Source: Paraglaciecola sp. MB-3u-78
Lineage (GTDB): Bacteria > Pseudomonadota > Gammaproteobacteria > Enterobacterales > Alteromonadaceae
Length of the DNA: 64,000 nt
Reading direction: 5' to 3'
Assembly (NCBI RefSeq): GCF_002835935.1
Contig: NZ_PJCF01000001.1
Location: 1-64,000 of the forward strand
This document shows positions 62,778 to 64,000 of this stretch, one piece after another (position 1 is the first letter of the stretch; every line of letters begins with the position of its first letter). Position numbers and translations under genes: made by a program. Below the pieces are notes generated by a model, which worked only from the letters and a program-made list of their open reading frames with translations, was not told the DNA's origin and did no database searches.

Positions 62778-64000
62778 CTAAAGAACAGCTGATTGGCGAT
62801 AATCTTGCATCGATTTAATGACTTTAAAAGCATCTTTTAAATGCTCTCTTTCTAACTTTGAAATTTGTTTAGGATCTATGTAGCTGTCGACGGGTTGTTT
62901 CTTAAGTAAGAGTTTGCACTGATGTTCCAGGCGTACCGAAGTCAAAAATGCATAGGCATCTATCAAATTTTCTGCAGAGGCTTGGGTCAATGATGGGGTG
63001 CCTGAACATTGCTGTAATCGCTCAATTGTATTGACCCCAGACACGCCTTCGATTAACGCGTAAATACGAGCTAAGTCAACAATTGGGGCAATGCCATTAT
63101 GTTTTAAGTCTAGTGTCGCATTGTGTTTACCGTCTTGAATCAGTACAAAGTCTCTGAAAAAACCGAGTGGGGGCCTAGACCTTAAAGCGTTTGAAGACAT
63201 ATGTGCAATAAATAAGGTACTGACTTTGGTTTTTTCTAGCATCCGCTGACGCACTTTTTCAAGTAAGTTAATATCACCATGAATGGTACTTAAATCAAAA
63301 AATACGCTGCTATTTAGCAAGGCTTTTGGGCTAGGTGTATCAACCCATTTATCAAAATATTGTTGCCATATCTTCTGTGGTTGACGCCATTTTTTGTTAG
63401 TCGCCATGATATCGCCAGGACAATAAATAAATCCGCATTCGGCTAAACCGTCACTAACAAAGGTTGCGAGACCCAGAAACCACTTATCATCTTCTGGTTG
63501 CATGGTGTCACAAATAATTAAGGCGTTGTCTTGGTCAGAGTGTGCAAGTTGCTCTTGTCTGGCTTGAGAGCCTGCTGCTAACCAAGCATATGGAACAGGC
63601 GCTGGTCCTAAATTTTGTTCAGCCATTTCAATTAGGCGTATGGTAAATGCCATAGTAATCGCACTGATGCTTTTGCCAATATGGTCGGCATTTGCACCAA
63701 GTTTGGTGAGCTTCACTTGTAATTTATTTAACAACTTACTGATGGTAACTAACTCGGCTACAGAGCTCGCTTTGTGAATAATGCTGGTCATGTTAATGGC
63801 GTTATGTTCTTCGTTATTCACCAAATCGGTCACGCTTACCATGCCGGCAAGTTTACCGAATTTGGTCACCGGTAAATGATGGATATGTTTGCTGGTCATG
63901 GCAATTAATGCGTCATATGCATTGCACTTGATATCAATGGTGGCAATGTCCTTAGTCATGATCGCCTTGACTGGATTAGAAGTGGGTAAACCTAATGCCA
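62778..64000 (-). CDS. CBS-domain/DUF294 nucleotidyltransferase-like protein (cut by window end)
   Basis: The frame continues past 64000 (ALGLPTSNPVKAIMTKDIAT), so the true start is outside. The visible part has a CBS domain (SKHIHHLPVTKFGKLAGMVS-VTDLV) and a nucleotidyltransferase core with GSQARQEQLAHSDQDNALI (the GS-x9-DxD type site). A C-terminal DUF294 helical domain follows. Related proteins begin with a cyclic-nucleotide-binding domain. They are thought to be signal-transduction nucleotidyltransferases. It heads the operon with the exonuclease gene. Confidence 0.9.
   Translation of the reverse strand, partial: ALGLPTSNPVKAIMTKDIATIDIKCNAYDALIAMTSKHIHHLPVTKFGKLAGMVSVTDLVNNEEHNAINMTSIIHKASSVAELVTISKLLNKLQVKLTKLGANADHIGKSISAITMAFTIRLIEMAEQNLGPAPVPYAWLAAGSQARQEQLAHSDQDNALIICDTMQPEDDKWFLGLATFVSDGLAECGFIYCPGDIMATNKKWRQPQKIWQQYFDKWVDTPSPKALLNSSVFFDLSTIHGDINLLEKVRQRMLEKTKVSTLFIAHMSSNALRSRPPLGFFRDFVLIQDGKHNATLDLKHNGIAPIVDLARIYALIEGVSGVNTIERLQQCSGTPSLTQASAENLIDAYAFLTSVRLEHQCKLLLKKQPVDSYIDPKQISKLEREHLKDAFKVIKSMQDYRQSAVL

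Noticed and set aside
62768-62833. ATG 62833 as exonuclease start
   Set aside because: It would overlap the CBS/DUF294 gene by 56 bp, whereas TTG 62767 has a strong ribosome-binding site just after that gene's stop.
1-64000. tRNA, rRNA, riboswitch, CRISPR array or prophage attachment site
   Set aside because: Reading both strands by eye I found no cloverleaf, rRNA-like block, regularly spaced short repeats or integrase; small RNA genes could still be missed.

Overview
The window reads as chromosome from a marine gammaproteobacterium of the Alteromonadales (Alteromonas/Paraglaciecola/Glaciecola-like). This is inferred from moderate GC with AT-rich intergenic DNA, the wealth of cyclic-di-GMP enzymes, an H-NOX/kinase pair, a thermostable-hemolysin operon, an MbnH/MbnP-type pair and a FadJ-type fatty-acid operon. 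No rRNA, tRNA, CRISPR array or intact transposon was recognised.

Layout. 1-3.0 kb: tail of an unknown gene, a di-haem MauG/MbnH-type peroxidase overlapping an MbnP-like gene, and an unknown secreted protein. 3.3-6.4 kb: a GC-richer PAS-PAS-PAS-GGDEF-EAL gene with a tandem PAS duplication, between a palindromic repeat and an IS1595-type transposase remnant. 6.5-15.7 kb: a lipoprotein, then a leftward chemosensory-like operon (poly-HAMP hybrid kinase, cheR, broken cheB, REC-PAS-GGDEF-EAL), with a scar copy of the kinase/cheR junction upstream. 15.8-16.6 kb: three small genes including a Cro/CI-type regulator. 16.7-26.9 kb: a leftward exopolysaccharide locus (glycosyltransferases, pyruvyl transferase, ligase/polymerase, Wzz, Wza, priming transferase, WecG-type transferase). 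27.2-29.4 kb: a LruC-domain secreted protein and partner. Sigma-54-like -24/-12 boxes lie in front of three of these transcripts. 29.6-32.8 kb: an H-NOX nitric-oxide sensor, its histidine kinase, and a convergent REC/degenerate HD-GYP regulator (HnoD-like) split in two frames at an A8 tract forming a canonical -1 slippery heptamer.

33.3-37.7 kb: a diguanylate cyclase, an alpha/beta-hydrolase without its nucleophile, an M20 peptidase and a TPR protein. 37.0-41.5 kb: the putative biosynthetic operon of thermostable-hemolysin-family protein, acyl-adenylating ligase fused to a haem-oxygenase-fold iron enzyme, SDR and TPR protein. 41.8-45.8 kb: a PAS-PAS-GGDEF-EAL protein with a damaged EAL site, a PilZ protein and a membrane diguanylate cyclase. 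46-49.3 kb: an S9 peptidase, a 265-bp MITE-like element and a potassium channel. 49.5-56.4 kb: a fatty-acid/branched acyl-CoA oxidation operon with an AraC regulator. 57-64 kb: SelO, PrpE, an EamA transporter, a DEDD exonuclease and a CBS/DUF294 nucleotidyltransferase cut by the window edge.

Together, five GGDEF proteins (three with EAL domains), a PilZ receptor, a degenerate HD-GYP protein, an NO sensor and an exopolysaccharide locus suggest a region devoted to surface/biofilm decisions. The most interesting candidates for new biology are the frameshifted HnoD-like gene, the hemolysin-family/ligase-HDO operon, the pseudo-priming-transferase/WecG fusion and the repeat-expanded hybrid kinase. 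All functions are read from sequence motifs; no search was run.
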